From Microbacterium thalli (lineage in GTDB: Bacteria; Actinomycetota; Actinomycetes; Actinomycetales; Microbacteriaceae): 64,000 bases of DNA. Below, in pieces: positions 9,301-17,305 of this stretch (its first letter is position 1; every line of letters starts with the position of its first letter). The stretch lies in assembly GCF_028737325.1 (NCBI RefSeq), contig NZ_JAQZCH010000001.1:850732-914731 (forward strand), written 5' to 3'. The notes beneath the pieces were generated by a model. That model saw only the letters and a program-made list of their open reading frames with translations. It did no database searches and had not been told where the DNA came from. A program made the translations under genes and the position numbers.

Positions 9301-10100
9301 GCGTGCAGGCGGGCAACCTGTACGTCAACCGCGGCATCACGGGAGCCATCGTCCAGCGCCAGCCCTTCGGGGGATGGAAGCGCTCGTCGGTCGGTGCCGG
9401 CACGAAGGCCGGCGGCCCGAACTACCTCATCGGCCTCGGGTCGTGGCGCGCCTCGACCGGCGCGGCATCGAGCACGTTGCACCTGCGGGGGCTGGACTCG
9501 CGCATCACGACGCTCATCGAATCGGCGCAACCCACCCTCGACTACGAATCGTTCGAGTGGCTGCGCCGGGGGGCGCTGTCGGACGCCGTCGCGTGGGACC
9601 GCGAGTTCGGTCAGGTCCGCGATGTGTCAGGCCTCGGCGTCGAGCGCAACCTCTTCCGGTACCGCCCGGTCGACGTCGCCATCCGGGCGGGATCGGATGC
9701 CGCCTGGCAGGCGGTGCTCCGCGTCATCGTCGCGGGCGTGCGCGCCGGGTCGCACGTCACGCTCAGCACGCCGGTGGGTCTGCCCGCCGCGGTGCGCCGG
9801 GCCCTCGGCGAGGTCGAGATCCCGGTGTCGGTCGAGACCGACGGCGAGTGGCTGCAACGTATCGCCGTCGCGGAGCAGCGGCCCGGCCGCATCCGTCTGG
9901 TGGGTTCCGCCGAGTCGGTCGCCGAGATCCGCGCCTCCGTCGCGGCAGCGACGGCGGGTGACCCCGATGTCGCGGTGTACGCCGACGAGGTCACGACCGC
10001 GGGCCGCGTCGAGCTGCTGCCCTTCGTGCACGAGCAGTCCATCACGATCACGGCGCACCGTTTCGGCAACCCCGACGATTGGTCCGAAGCGGTCATCTGA
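6399..10100 (+). CDS. putA: PutA: proline dehydrogenase / glutamate-semialdehyde dehydrogenase
   Basis: A bifunctional 1233-aa enzyme oxidising proline to P5C (FAD) and then to glutamate (NAD). The PRODH barrel spans roughly residues 130-440 (NLNLLGEAVLGEGEA, RLVKGANLAMER, EIEMLLGMAQG). The aldehyde dehydrogenase domain spans roughly 570-1030, with the WNFPVAIPAGG motif, general base Glu at about 787 (LLAETSGKN) and catalytic Cys at about 821 (GQKCSAA). About 200 further residues resemble the extra C-terminal domain of long PutAs. No ribbon-helix-helix DNA-binding domain is present, so it should not autoregulate as E. coli PutA does. A degenerate aminotransferase lies about 4.3 kb downstream. 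Confidence 0.94.
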   Translation: MSDTAASGTTPPGFPSDDDRADQAIALAQQWVHTAADYPADAAAQRLAGVLRDPNGLPFTIGFVDGVMRPESVTAAATRLHHVAPLVPEFLPWYLRGAVRIGGAVAPVLPTPVVPIARTALREMVGHLVVDARPHKLGPAIARIRESGARLNLNLLGEAVLGEGEAQRRLEGIHELIRRPDVDYVSVKVSAIISRISMWAFDEVVADVVERLLPLYLSAAQDGTFINLDMEEYRDLDLTIAVFTRLLEDERLRGLEAGIVLQAYLPDAVDALDELTAWAQTRVAAGGARIKVRLVKGANLAMERVDAAVHGWPLATHASKLDADAMYLRCLDRALQPERTRAVRLGVAGHNLFDIAYAWLLAGDRDVRDDMEIEMLLGMAQGQVAAVTRDVGHVLLYVPVVRPDEFDVAISYLVRRLEENASSENFLSAAFDLATDPSLFERERDRFVASLARSVDPALPSGPNRTQDRTLPVRGLSAQRITRDPAADDAANLTQAVLGIADAADTTADDTSAVGAHDDVLFGGERFVETAVYAPRESRRAPALGAPGFANTPDSDPALAVNRAWARGILARVADSTAGDDTLAAARVDDADRLDGIVGGVRAAASAWGRLPAADRSAVLLAAARALEARRAELIEVAASETGKVLAEADVEVSEAIDFAAYYAATARELDRVSGAVFVPAAVTVVAPPWNFPVAIPAGGVLAALAAGSGVVFKPAPQARRCAAVVAEALWDAGVPRDLLALVDIDEGDLGRQLITHADVDRVILTGSWETAALFRSWRPELPLLAETSGKNAIIVTPSADLDLAAADLIKSAFGHAGQKCSAASLAILVGSVGRSKRFARQLVDATRSLRVGPPTDPRSEVGPVIEPPQGKLAWALTTLDDGERWLVEPRELDFGPETAGRFSSPGVRVGVSAGSRMHLEEFFGPVLGVMHARTLDEAIEMQNAVAYGLTAGLHTQDADELATWLDRVQAGNLYVNRGITGAIVQRQPFGGWKRSSVGAGTKAGGPNYLIGLGSWRASTGAASSTLHLRGLDSRITTLIESAQPTLDYESFEWLRRGALSDAVAWDREFGQVRDVSGLGVERNLFRYRPVDVAIRAGSDAAWQAVLRVIVAGVRAGSHVTLSTPVGLPAAVRRALGEVEIPVSVETDGEWLQRIAVAEQRPGRIRLVGSAESVAEIRASVAAATAGDPDVAVYADEVTTAGRVELLPFVHEQSITITAHRFGNPDDWSEAVI

Positions 10101-10110
10101 CCCGGGTGGG

Positions 10111-10116
10111 TAGCGT
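10111..10116 (+). promoter_or_regulatory. leaderless-type -10 element (TAGCGT)
   Basis: TAGCGT ends 6 nt before the ATG at 10123, inside the 22-bp gap after putA, so the small membrane gene can be expressed independently as a leaderless transcript. Confidence 0.5.
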
Positions 10117-10122
10117 GGCGGA

Positions 10123-10392
10123 ATGACTGACACTGCTGCGCGCTCGCTGATCCTCGACCGGATGGCCATCGAACGGGAGACCCTCGTCGGGGCGCTCTTC
10201 GTCGCGCTCGGCGCCGTCGGCCTCGCCGTGGTGCTCGTCGCCGTCGCGTTCTCACCCGGGCTCAGCCTGCCCGTGATGCTCGGCGCCGGTGTGGGGATCG
10301 TCTTCCTCGTGCACGGCATCCTGCGCCGCGCCAGCGCTGCTCGCGCCGACGCCGCCTTGCGTGCCGTTGCCGCGGAGCGTCCGTCCGCCTGA
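10123..10392 (+). CDS. small two-helix membrane protein, unknown function
   Basis: An 89-aa protein with two hydrophobic helices (about 23-45 and 50-65) and a basic, Ala-rich tail. The start is supported by its own leaderless-type -10. I do not recognise a family. A short inverted repeat follows before the copper operon, so it is probably its own transcription unit. Confidence 0.6.
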   Translation: MTDTAARSLILDRMAIERETLVGALFVALGAVGLAVVLVAVAFSPGLSLPVMLGAGVGIVFLVHGILRRASAARADAALRAVAAERPSA

Positions 10393-10393
10393 G

Positions 10394-10414
10394 GCGGATC
10401 ACCTCGGAATCCGC
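10394..10414 (+). terminator. weak hairpin before csoR
   Basis: A 6-bp stem, GCGGAT/ATCCGC, with a 9-nt loop is followed by a pyrimidine-rich stretch (TCTCTTCTTG). It may end the upstream small gene, but the stem is short. Confidence 0.3.
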
Positions 10415-10421
10415 TCTCTTC

Positions 10422-10452
10422 TTGCCCTCCGCATACCCTAGGGGGGTATAGT
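10422..10452 (+). promoter_or_regulatory. copper-operon promoter with CsoR operator
   Basis: A TTGCCC -35-like hexamer (10422-10427) and TATAGT -10 (10447-10452) are 19 bp apart. Between and overlapping them lies ATACCC-TAGGG-GGGTAT (10433-10449), the inverted repeat with G/C runs typical of CsoR operators. The -10 ends 7 nt before the GTG at 10460, so the mRNA is expected to be leaderless and the operator lies across the -10, allowing copper-relieved repression of the whole operon. Confidence 0.75.
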
Positions 10453-10459
10453 ATCCAGC

Positions 10460-10741
10460 GTGAACGGATACGACGCCAACAAGGACGACCTGCAGAAGCG
10501 GCTGCGGCGCATCGAGGGCCAGGTGCGCGGCATCGCCCGCATGGTCGACGAAGACAAGTACTGCATCGACATCCTGACCCAGGTGTCGGCGGCGACGAAG
10601 GCCCTCGAGACCGTCGCTCTCTCACTGCTCGGCGACCACCTCAGCCATTGCGTCGCCGAAGCCAGCGCCGAGGGCGGCGCCGTCGCCGACCAGAAGATCC
10701 GCGAGGCGAACGCGGCGATCGCGCGCCTCGTCCGTTCCTGA
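10460..10741 (+). CDS. csoR: CsoR copper-sensing repressor
   Basis: A 93-aa all-helical Cu(I)-responsive repressor. The CsoR signature is present: Cys at about 35 (DKYCIDIL), then His at about 60 and Cys at about 64 (DHLSHC), which matches the C-H-C copper site of M. tuberculosis Cso[11 protein letters not shown] is the conserved basic helix. It starts with GTG and has no Shine-Dalgarno. Together with the HMA protein and CopA downstream it forms an autoregulated copper-resistance operon. Confidence 0.92.
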   Translation: MNGYDANKDDLQKRLRRIEGQVRGIARMVDEDKYCIDILTQVSAATKALETVALSLLGDHLSHCVAEASAEGGAVADQKIREANAAIARLVRS

Positions 10742-10770
10742 CCGACCCCCCACGACTCCGAGGAGACATG

Positions 10771-11100
10771 ATGACCGAGCGCAACGACCTGGGACTGACC
10801 GCGACCGGCGCGAGCGGAGGCGGCTGTTCCTGCTGCAGCCCCTCGTCCACGTCCGGTGCTGCCGCGACGCCGTCCGCCGTGACCGCCGAGGTGATGGTGT
10901 CGGGCATGACCTGCTCGCACTGCGTCGCGAGCGTGACCGAAGAGCTCGGCGAGGTGCCCGGCGTCGAGGGCATCGACGTCGACCTGAACGCCGGCGGGCT
11001 CTCGCGCGTGACGATCCGCAGCGCCGAGCCCATCGACGACGCGGCCATCACCGCCGCGATCGAAGAGGCCGGATACGCCCGCGAGGACGTCCGCTCATGA
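10771..11100 (+). CDS. HMA-domain metallochaperone-like protein (CopZ-like)
   Basis: About 109 aa. The C-terminal two thirds is a heavy-metal-associated domain with the Cu-binding motif GMTCSHC; the N-terminus holds a second Cys cluster (GGGCSCC) in a Gly/Ser-rich linker. Two consecutive ATGs occur; the second lies 5 nt beyond the AGGAG and is preferred over 10768. The stop overlaps copA by 4 nt. The role is presumably to carry Cu(I) to the ATPase. It is longer than classical 70-aa CopZ, and the extra Cys cluster may bind metal. Confidence 0.8.
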   Translation: MTERNDLGLTATGASGGGCSCCSPSSTSGAAATPSAVTAEVMVSGMTCSHCVASVTEELGEVPGVEGIDVDLNAGGLSRVTIRSAEPIDDAAITAAIEEAGYAREDVRS

Positions 11101-13316
11101 GCGCCGTCGACGTCGAGCTCGACATCGCGGGCATGACGTGCGCGTCGTGCGCGACCCGCATCGAACGCAAGCTCAACAAGCTGCCCGGCGTCGAGGCGAC
11201 GGTCAACTACGCGACCGAGAAGGCGCACGTGCGCAGCGACGGCACCGACGCCGACCAGCTCATCGCTGCCGTCGAGGCCGCGGGATACCAGGCCGCCGTG
11301 CCCGCGCCGCCCGCCGCTTCTGATGACGCCGCGGCACCGGCATCCGACGACGGCGTCGCGGCGCTGCGCCGGCGACTGCTCGTGAGCACCGCGCTGGCGC
11401 TGCCGGTCGCGGTCCTGTCGATGATCCCGGCGCTGCAGTTCGAGTACTGGCAGTGGCTCGCGCTGACCCTCACCGCGCCCGTCGCCGTCTGGGGCGCGTG
11501 GCCGTTCCACCGCGCCGCGGCCGTCAACGCGCGCCACGGCGCCGCGACGATGGACACCCTCATCAGCCTGGGCGTCATCGCGGCCTTCGGGTGGTCGCTG
11601 TACGCGCTGTTCTTCGGCGGGGCGGGCATGCCCGGCATGACGATGACCTTCACGCTCATCGGAACCCCGCGCGCGGGCGGACACGAGATCTACCTCGAGG
11701 TCGCCGCCCTCGTCACCGTCTTCCTCCTGGCCGGACGGTACGCCGAGGCGCGGGCGAGGAAGTCCTCGAGCGAGGCGCTGCGCGCACTGCTCGAAATGGG
11801 CGCCAAGGATGCCGTTCAGCTCGTCGATGGGCGGGAGCGCCGCGTGCCGGTGAGCCAGCTCGCCGTGGGAGACACCGTCGTCGTCCGCCCCGGCGAGAAG
11901 ATCCCCTCCGACGGCATCGTGGTGGCGGGAGTGTCGGCTGTCGACGCCAGCATGCTCACCGGCGAGTCCGCACCCGTCGACGTCGCCGAAGGCTCGCGGG
12001 TCGTGGGCGCCACCGTCAACGCCGGTGGCCGGCTCGTCGTCGAGATCACCCGCGTGGGCGCCGAGACCGAGCTGGCCCGGATGCAGCGGCTGCTCGCCGA
12101 GGCGCAGTCGGGCAAAGCCGATGTGCAACGCCTCGCCGACCGGGTCTCGGCAGTGTTCGTGCCGATCGTCATCGGTTTGGCGATCGTGGCGTTCGTCGGA
12201 TGGACTCTCGCCGGCGGATCGGTCGAGCTCGCCTTCACCGCCGCCGTCGCGACGCTCATCATCGCCTGCCCGTGCGCCCTCGGGCTGGCCACGCCCACGG
12301 CGCTCCTCGTCGGCACCGGCCGCGGGTCGCAGCTGGGCATCCTCATCCGCGGGCCGCAGGTGCTGGAGCAGACCCGTCGCGTCGACACCATCGTGCTCGA
12401 CAAGACCGGAACCGTGACGTCCGGGGCGATGAGCATCACCGAGGTCCATCCCGCCGCCGGCGTCACGCGCGACGACGTGCTGTCGACCGCCGCGGCGGTC
12501 GAGGCGGCATCCGAGCACCCCGTCGCCCGTGCGGTGGCCGCGGCCGTGCCGTCGGGGACGGCCGAGGTGGACGCGTTCGCCTCGCACGCGGGCTACGGCG
12601 TGCAGGGCGTCGTCGACGGGTCCGCGGTCGTCTGCGGCCGGCCGTCGTGGCTGCGAGAGCAGTGGAGCGTGCCGATCCCACCCGACACGGCGGCCCTGCT
12701 CGCCGAGCTCGAGACGCGGGGCACCGTCGTGGCGGTCGCGCGCGACGGCAGCTACGCGGGGGCCATCGTCGTCGCCGACACGATCAAACCCACGAGCGCC
12801 GAAGCGGTCGCGCGGTTCCGGGCGCTCGGTCTCGAGCCGGTGCTGCTCACCGGCGACAACGCCGTCACGGCGCGTCGCGTCGCCGACGAGGTCGGCATCG
12901 CGACGGTGCACGCCGGCGTCAGCCCGGCCGAGAAGCTCGATGTCGTCCGAGGGCTGCATGCCGAGGGGCGCGTCGTGGCGATGGTCGGCGACGGCGTCAA
13001 CGACGCTGCAGCGCTGGCCGCGGCCGATCTCGGGCTCGCGATGGGCGGGGGCACGGATGCCGCGATCGCGGCCAGTGACATCACGATCGTCTCGGGCGAC
13101 CTGCGGGTCGTCGCCGACGCCATCCGGCTCGCCCGCCGCACCCTCGGGACGATCAAGGGCAACCTGTTCTGGGCCTTCGCCTACAACGTCGCCGCGATCC
13201 CGCTCGCGATGGCAGGACTGCTGAACCCGCTGCTGGCCGCCGCCGCCATGGCCCTGTCGTCGGCGTTCGTCGTGACGAACAGCCTGCGGCTGCGCGGATT
13301 CCGTCCCGGCGCCTGA
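11097..13316 (+). CDS. copA: copper-translocating P1B-type ATPase CopA
   Basis: A 739-aa Cu(I) exporter in the plasma membrane. It has an N-terminal HMA domain with GMTCASC (Cys 15/18), a membrane domain, an actuator domain with LTGES, the ion-binding CPC at 391-393 ([14 protein letters not shown]), the phosphorylated Asp at about 435 in DKTGT, the SEHP motif, TGDN and GDGVNDA. The C-terminus keeps the YN...MALSS pattern of Cu(I)-ATPases. It starts by ATGA overlap with the HMA gene and is probably derepressed by copper through CsoR. Confidence 0.95.
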   Translation: MSAVDVELDIAGMTCASCATRIERKLNKLPGVEATVNYATEKAHVRSDGTDADQLIAAVEAAGYQAAVPAPPAASDDAAAPASDDGVAALRRRLLVSTALALPVAVLSMIPALQFEYWQWLALTLTAPVAVWGAWPFHRAAAVNARHGAATMDTLISLGVIAAFGWSLYALFFGGAGMPGMTMTFTLIGTPRAGGHEIYLEVAALVTVFLLAGRYAEARARKSSSEALRALLEMGAKDAVQLVDGRERRVPVSQLAVGDTVVVRPGEKIPSDGIVVAGVSAVDASMLTGESAPVDVAEGSRVVGATVNAGGRLVVEITRVGAETELARMQRLLAEAQSGKADVQRLADRVSAVFVPIVIGLAIVAFVGWTLAGGSVELAFTAAVATLIIACPCALGLATPTALLVGTGRGSQLGILIRGPQVLEQTRRVDTIVLDKTGTVTSGAMSITEVHPAAGVTRDDVLSTAAAVEAASEHPVARAVAAAVPSGTAEVDAFASHAGYGVQGVVDGSAVVCGRPSWLREQWSVPIPPDTAALLAELETRGTVVAVARDGSYAGAIVVADTIKPTSAEAVARFRALGLEPVLLTGDNAVTARRVADEVGIATVHAGVSPAEKLDVVRGLHAEGRVVAMVGDGVNDAAALAAADLGLAMGGGTDAAIAASDITIVSGDLRVVADAIRLARRTLGTIKGNLFWAFAYNVAAIPLAMAGLLNPLLAAAAMALSSAFVVTNSLRLRGFRPGA

Positions 13317-13350
13317 GCCTGCCCGGGCGAACGGGCCGTCTTCGTGTGAA

Positions 13351-14241
13351 TCAGGCGTCGATTCCGACCGACCGCGACAACCGCTCGCGCTCGTCGCCCG
13401 AGAGCTCGAGGTCGGCGGCGCGGGCGCTGTCGATGATCGACTCGGCCCGGCGGGCGCCGGGAATCGGGATGACGGTGTCGCCGAGACCCAGCTCCCACGC
13501 GAGCACGACCTGCTGCGGGCTGACGTCGTGGTCGCGCGCGACCTCGCCGAACACCGCGAACCGGTCGCCCACGGCGCGCGCCGCGCCGCCGGTGCCGCCG
13601 AGCGGGCTCCACGGGAGGAAGGCGATGCCGTGGTCGGCGCAGTAGCGCAGCTCGTCATAACTGCCGGGGTGGCGCGGCGAGAACTCGTTCTGCACGCTCG
13701 CGAGGCCGCCGTCGCCGAGGATCTGCTGCGCGATCTCGATCTCCTCGACGCTCGCGTTCGAGATGCCGACCGAGCGGACCTTGCCCTCGTCCTGCAACGT
13801 CTTGAAGCTCTCGATGACGTCGCCGTAGACGAGCCAGCGGTCGGGACGGTGGTACTGGTACAAGTCGATCACGTCGACGCGCAGCGCGCGGAGCGACGCT
13901 TCGACGGCGCGGCGCAGGTAGTCGAGCGAGCCGTCGCGTCCCCATTTCTCGCCCTCGCTGCGGGTGATTCCGCCCTTGGTCGCGACGACGATCTGCGACC
14001 GGTCGCCGCCCCACGTGGCGAGGGCCTCGGCGATGATCTCCTCGTTGTGCCCCATCGAGTCCCAGCTGGGAGCGTAGATGTCGGCGGTGTCGAGCAGTGT
14101 CACGCCCGCGTCGAGCGCGGCGTGGACGGTGGCCACGGCGTCGGCGCGATCGGGGATCTGCTTGTCGTTGTTCATCGACATCGGCATGCCGCCGAGCCCG
14201 ATGGCCGAGACGGTGAATGGTCCGAGGGTGCGCTGCTGCAT
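13351..14241 (-). CDS. aldo/keto reductase
   Basis: A 296-aa NADPH-dependent (beta/alpha)8-barrel oxidoreductase. The family pattern is clear: IGLGGMPMS, LLDTADIYAPS with catalytic Asp and Tyr, VVATKGG (Lys), DLYQYHRPD (His) and the C-terminal IPGARRAESI cofactor loop. The ATG at 14241 has AAGGAG five bases upstream; a longer frame to 14454 lacks support. It is convergent with copA. The substrate is not evident. Confidence 0.88.
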   Translation of the reverse strand: MQQRTLGPFTVSAIGLGGMPMSMNNDKQIPDRADAVATVHAALDAGVTLLDTADIYAPSWDSMGHNEEIIAEALATWGGDRSQIVVATKGGITRSEGEKWGRDGSLDYLRRAVEASLRALRVDVIDLYQYHRPDRWLVYGDVIESFKTLQDEGKVRSVGISNASVEEIEIAQQILGDGGLASVQNEFSPRHPGSYDELRYCADHGIAFLPWSPLGGTGGAARAVGDRFAVFGEVARDHDVSPQQVVLAWELGLGDTVIPIPGARRAESIIDSARAADLELSGDERERLSRSVGIDA

Positions 14242-14419
14242 GAGTCTCCTTCGACGGTTCTCGGTGGTTCGGTCCCAGCCTCTCAGGCCGGGCGGCCGGC
14301 GGGCATGGTCTTGCGCAATGCGGACGGCGGTGCTGGGGGTGACCCAGAAGAAACCGCGGAGCGCGATGGGAGAATGGTGCCTCTCCACGCCCGACCCGAC
14401 GACCGCCCGAGGAGACCGC

Positions 14420-15556
14420 ATGACGATCGCCGACCACGACCCCCGTTCCGCCACCGATCGGACGATGGAGCAGGCGCGCCGGCATCAGGCGGGCGCGGCT
14501 CCCGCGCTGCCGGTCGTCGTCGCGACGGCCGAGGGTGCGTGGGTGACCGACATCGAGGGTCGGCGATACCTCGACCTGTCGTCGTCAACGGGTGCGCTGA
14601 CCTTCGGGCACCGGCATCCGGCCCTCGTCGCGGTCGCCGCCGACCAGCTGACCCGCAGCACCGTCACGAGCGCCGCGGTCCACGACGATCGGCGGGCCGA
14701 GTTCGCCGCCGCCCTCGCCGAGCTCGCGGGCGGCGAGCTGGTGCTGCCGGTCACCACGAGCGACGAGGCGATCGGCGTCGCGCTGGCGGCGGCGTCACGC
14801 GGCGGGAGCGCCGCCGGTGGACCCGCGTCGGTCGTCGTGGCCGCCGGCTCGCATGAGCGACTCGTCGCCGCGGGCGCCCGCACGGTGCCGTTCGGCGACG
14901 GCGGGGCGCTTACGGATGCCGTCGACAGCACGACCACCGCCGTCGTCCTCGAGCCGGTCGGCGCGGGGGTCATCGCCGCCCCGGCCGGGTACCTCGCCGC
15001 GGCGCGTGAGCTGTGCACCGAGCGCGGGGCGACGCTGATCATCGACGAGACGCGGTCGGGCCTCGGCCGCTCGGGTGCGACCTTCGCGATGGGCCCGAGC
15101 GACGGGGTGCCCGACATCCGGGTGCTCGGGCCCGCCCTCGGCGGCGGCATCGTGCCGAGCGCGGCGGTGGTCGGAACGCGGAAGCTGCTGGGGGACGTGG
15201 CGGTGGCGGCATCCGGTTCCGTGCTCGCTGCGGCGATCGGCCGGCGCGTCGTCGAGCTGCTCGGCACGGGCGAGATCCAGGCGCGGGCGGCCGCTCTCGC
15301 CGAACACCTCCGCGGACGCCTCGCGGCGCTGCCGGGCAGTGGCGTCGCGGCGGTGCGGACCGCCGGTGTGCAGGCGGGCATCGACATCGAGCCGGCGGCG
15401 GGCGGCGCGGCCGACGTCGCGCGGCGATTGGTCGCCCGCGGCGTGCTCGTCGAGGTCGCAGGGCCGGAGACCATCGTGCTCGCGCCGCCGTTGGTGATCC
15501 GCGCGACCGAGCTGGACTGGGCGATCGAACAGCTGCGGGTCGTGCTCGCGAACTGA
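14420..15556 (+). CDS. class III aminotransferase homologue lacking the catalytic lysine
   Basis: 378 aa, shorter than working class III (ornithine/acetylornithine/GABA) aminotransferases. The fold signature is retained: YLDLSSSTGALTFGHRHP, IIDETRSGLGRSG with the PLP-contacting Asp, and the loop LGPALGGGIVPSAAV. In active enzymes that loop reads LGKALGGG; here the PLP-binding Lys is Pro (about residue 238, codon ccc at 15131). The whole protein has only one Lys (TRKLLG). The later Thr-containing GGNP phosphate loop is also lost. It is most likely a pseudoenzyme or a non-PLP binding protein. GGAG before the ATG supports the start. Confidence 0.8.
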   Translation: MTIADHDPRSATDRTMEQARRHQAGAAPALPVVVATAEGAWVTDIEGRRYLDLSSSTGALTFGHRHPALVAVAADQLTRSTVTSAAVHDDRRAEFAAALAELAGGELVLPVTTSDEAIGVALAAASRGGSAAGGPASVVVAAGSHERLVAAGARTVPFGDGGALTDAVDSTTTAVVLEPVGAGVIAAPAGYLAAARELCTERGATLIIDETRSGLGRSGATFAMGPSDGVPDIRVLGPALGGGIVPSAAVVGTRKLLGDVAVAASGSVLAAAIGRRVVELLGTGEIQARAAALAEHLRGRLAALPGSGVAAVRTAGVQAGIDIEPAAGGAADVARRLVARGVLVEVAGPETIVLAPPLVIRATELDWAIEQLRVVLAN

Positions 15557-15627
15557 GCCGGCGTAGCGCACCGAGCGGGCCCGCGTCGACACGAAGCGGG
15601 GAAACATCGCCGCAACACGCCCCCGAT

Positions 15628-15633
15628 TAGGCT
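15628..15633 (+). promoter_or_regulatory. leaderless-type -10 element (TAGGCT)
   Basis: TAGGCT ends 7 nt before the ATG at 15641 with no Shine-Dalgarno; promoter for the three-gene ATP-grasp operon. Confidence 0.55.
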
Positions 15634-15640
15634 CGCACCC

Positions 15641-17305
15641 ATGGGTGACCTGTTCGACGGATACGGCTCGACGCTGACGCCGCGCAAGACGGTGTCGGGC
15701 GTTCCGGCGTTCGACGAGATGTTCGAGGTGTCGGGCACCCTGCCCGCCCCCGGCAGCTCCCGCGCCGCCTACCGCGAGCTGTACCAGGCCCTCGCGCAGA
15801 TGACGCAGGAGGAGCTGCGCGGACGCACCGAGTCGCTCGCCAGCTCATACCTCGCCCAGGGCGTCACCTTCGACTTCGCCGGCGAAGAGCGCCCCTTTCC
15901 GCTGGATGCCGTCCCCCGGGTGATCGACTACGACGAGTGGTCGCATGTCGAGTCGGGTGTCACGCAGCGCGTGCGCGCGCTCGAAGCGTTCCTCGACGAC
16001 GCGTACGGGCACCAGTTCTGCGTGCGCGACGGGGTGCTGCCGGCCAAGCTCATCGCCTCGTCGCAGTACTACTACCGTCAGGCCGCCGGCATCCGCTCGG
16101 CCAACGGCGTGCGGATCCAGGTCTCGGGCATCGACCTCATCCGCGACGAGCACGGCGAGATGCGGGTGCTCGAAGACAACGTCCGCGTTCCGTCGGGCGT
16201 CAGCTACGTCATCTCGAACCGCCGCGTCATGGCGCAGACCCTGCCCGAGCTGTTCGTCTCGATGCGCGTGCGGCCCGTCGGCGACTACCCGAACAAGCTG
16301 CTGCAGGCGCTGCGGGCGTCGGCTCCTCCCGGGGTGGACGAGCCGAACGTCGTCGTCCTGACCCCGGGCGTGTACAACTCCGCGTACTTCGAGCACACGC
16401 TGCTGGCCCGCCTCATGGGCGTCGAGCTCGTCGAGGGCCGCGACCTGGTGTGCTCGGGCGGCAAGGTGTTCATGCGCACGACGCGGGGACCGCAGCGCGT
16501 CGACGTCATCTACCGCCGGGTCGACGACGATTTCCTCGACCCGCTGCAGTTCCGCGCCGACTCGATGCTCGGTGCCCCCGGCCTCATGCTGGCAGCGCGC
16601 CTGGGCAACGTCACGATCGCGAACGCGGTGGGCAACGGCGTCGCCGACGACAAGCTGCTCTACACCTACGTGCCCGACCTCATCCGCTACTACCTGGCCG
16701 AGGAGCCCATCCTCAAGAACGTCGACACCTGGCGCCTCGAGGATCCCGACGCGCTCGAAGAGGTGCTCGACCGTCTCGACGAACTCGTCGTGAAGCCGGT
16801 CGACGGGTCGGGCGGCAAAGGCCTGGTCGTGGGACCGGATGCCTCACCCGCCGAGCTCGAGCAGCTGCGCCGCAAGCTCCTCGCCGACCCGCGCGGCTGG
16901 ATCGCGCAGCCGGTCGTCATGCTCTCGACCATCCCCACCCTCGTCGAGGACGGGATGCGCCCCCGCCACGCCGACCTGCGGCCCTTCGCCGTCAACAACG
17001 GCGACGAGGTGTGGGTGCTGCCGGGCGGTCTCACCCGCGTCGCGCTGCCGGAGGGGCAGCTCGTGGTCAACTCGAGCCAGGGCGGCGGTTCGAAGGACAC
17101 CTGGATCGTCGGCGGCGACGCGCCGCGCACGGTCGAGTACGCGCAGGGGAACCTCGCCGGCCTCGTCGCCGATCAGGCGTCGACGCAGGCGATCCCGATC
17201 ATCTACGACGAGCAGGACCAGCCGGCCCATTCGCCGCAGGACCTGCCCAGCGGCCTCAGCGAGCAGCAGGAACAGCAGCAGCAGACCGGGGGTGCGACGT
17301 GCTGA
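15641..17305 (+). CDS. circularly permuted ATP-grasp protein
   Basis: A 554-aa protein of the circularly permuted ATP-grasp type (formerly DUF404/DUF407), related to glutathionylspermidine synthase-like ligases. Visible segments are HVESGVTQRVRALEAFLDD, VSGIDLIRDEHG, VLEDNVRVPSGVSYV, LVVKPVDGSGGKGLVVG and the ATP-grasp-like LVVNSSQGGGSKDTW near the end. The C-terminal tail is Gln-rich. It probably forms an amide bond on a peptide, but the substrate is unknown. The stop overlaps the alpha-E gene. Confidence 0.85.
   Translation: MGDLFDGYGSTLTPRKTVSGVPAFDEMFEVSGTLPAPGSSRAAYRELYQALAQMTQEELRGRTESLASSYLAQGVTFDFAGEERPFPLDAVPRVIDYDEWSHVESGVTQRVRALEAFLDDAYGHQFCVRDGVLPAKLIASSQYYYRQAAGIRSANGVRIQVSGIDLIRDEHGEMRVLEDNVRVPSGVSYVISNRRVMAQTLPELFVSMRVRPVGDYPNKLLQALRASAPPGVDEPNVVVLTPGVYNSAYFEHTLLARLMGVELVEGRDLVCSGGKVFMRTTRGPQRVDVIYRRVDDDFLDPLQFRADSMLGAPGLMLAARLGNVTIANAVGNGVADDKLLYTYVPDLIRYYLAEEPILKNVDTWRLEDPDALEEVLDRLDELVVKPVDGSGGKGLVVGPDASPAELEQLRRKLLADPRGWIAQPVVMLSTIPTLVEDGMRPRHADLRPFAVNNGDEVWVLPGGLTRVALPEGQLVVNSSQGGGSKDTWIVGGDAPRTVEYAQGNLAGLVADQASTQAIPIIYDEQDQPAHSPQDLPSGLSEQQEQQQQTGGATC

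Noticed and set aside
13321..13336. GCCCG/CGGGC hairpin after copA
   Set aside because: Only a 5-bp stem and no T-rich tail; indistinguishable from chance at this GC content.
10641..13658. Long minus-strand open frame (about 1000 codons) opposite csoR-copA
   Set aside because: It is a GC-rich antisense shadow: low-complexity Arg/Gly/Asp-rich translation, no domain, and it lies fully opposite genes with intact catalytic motifs.
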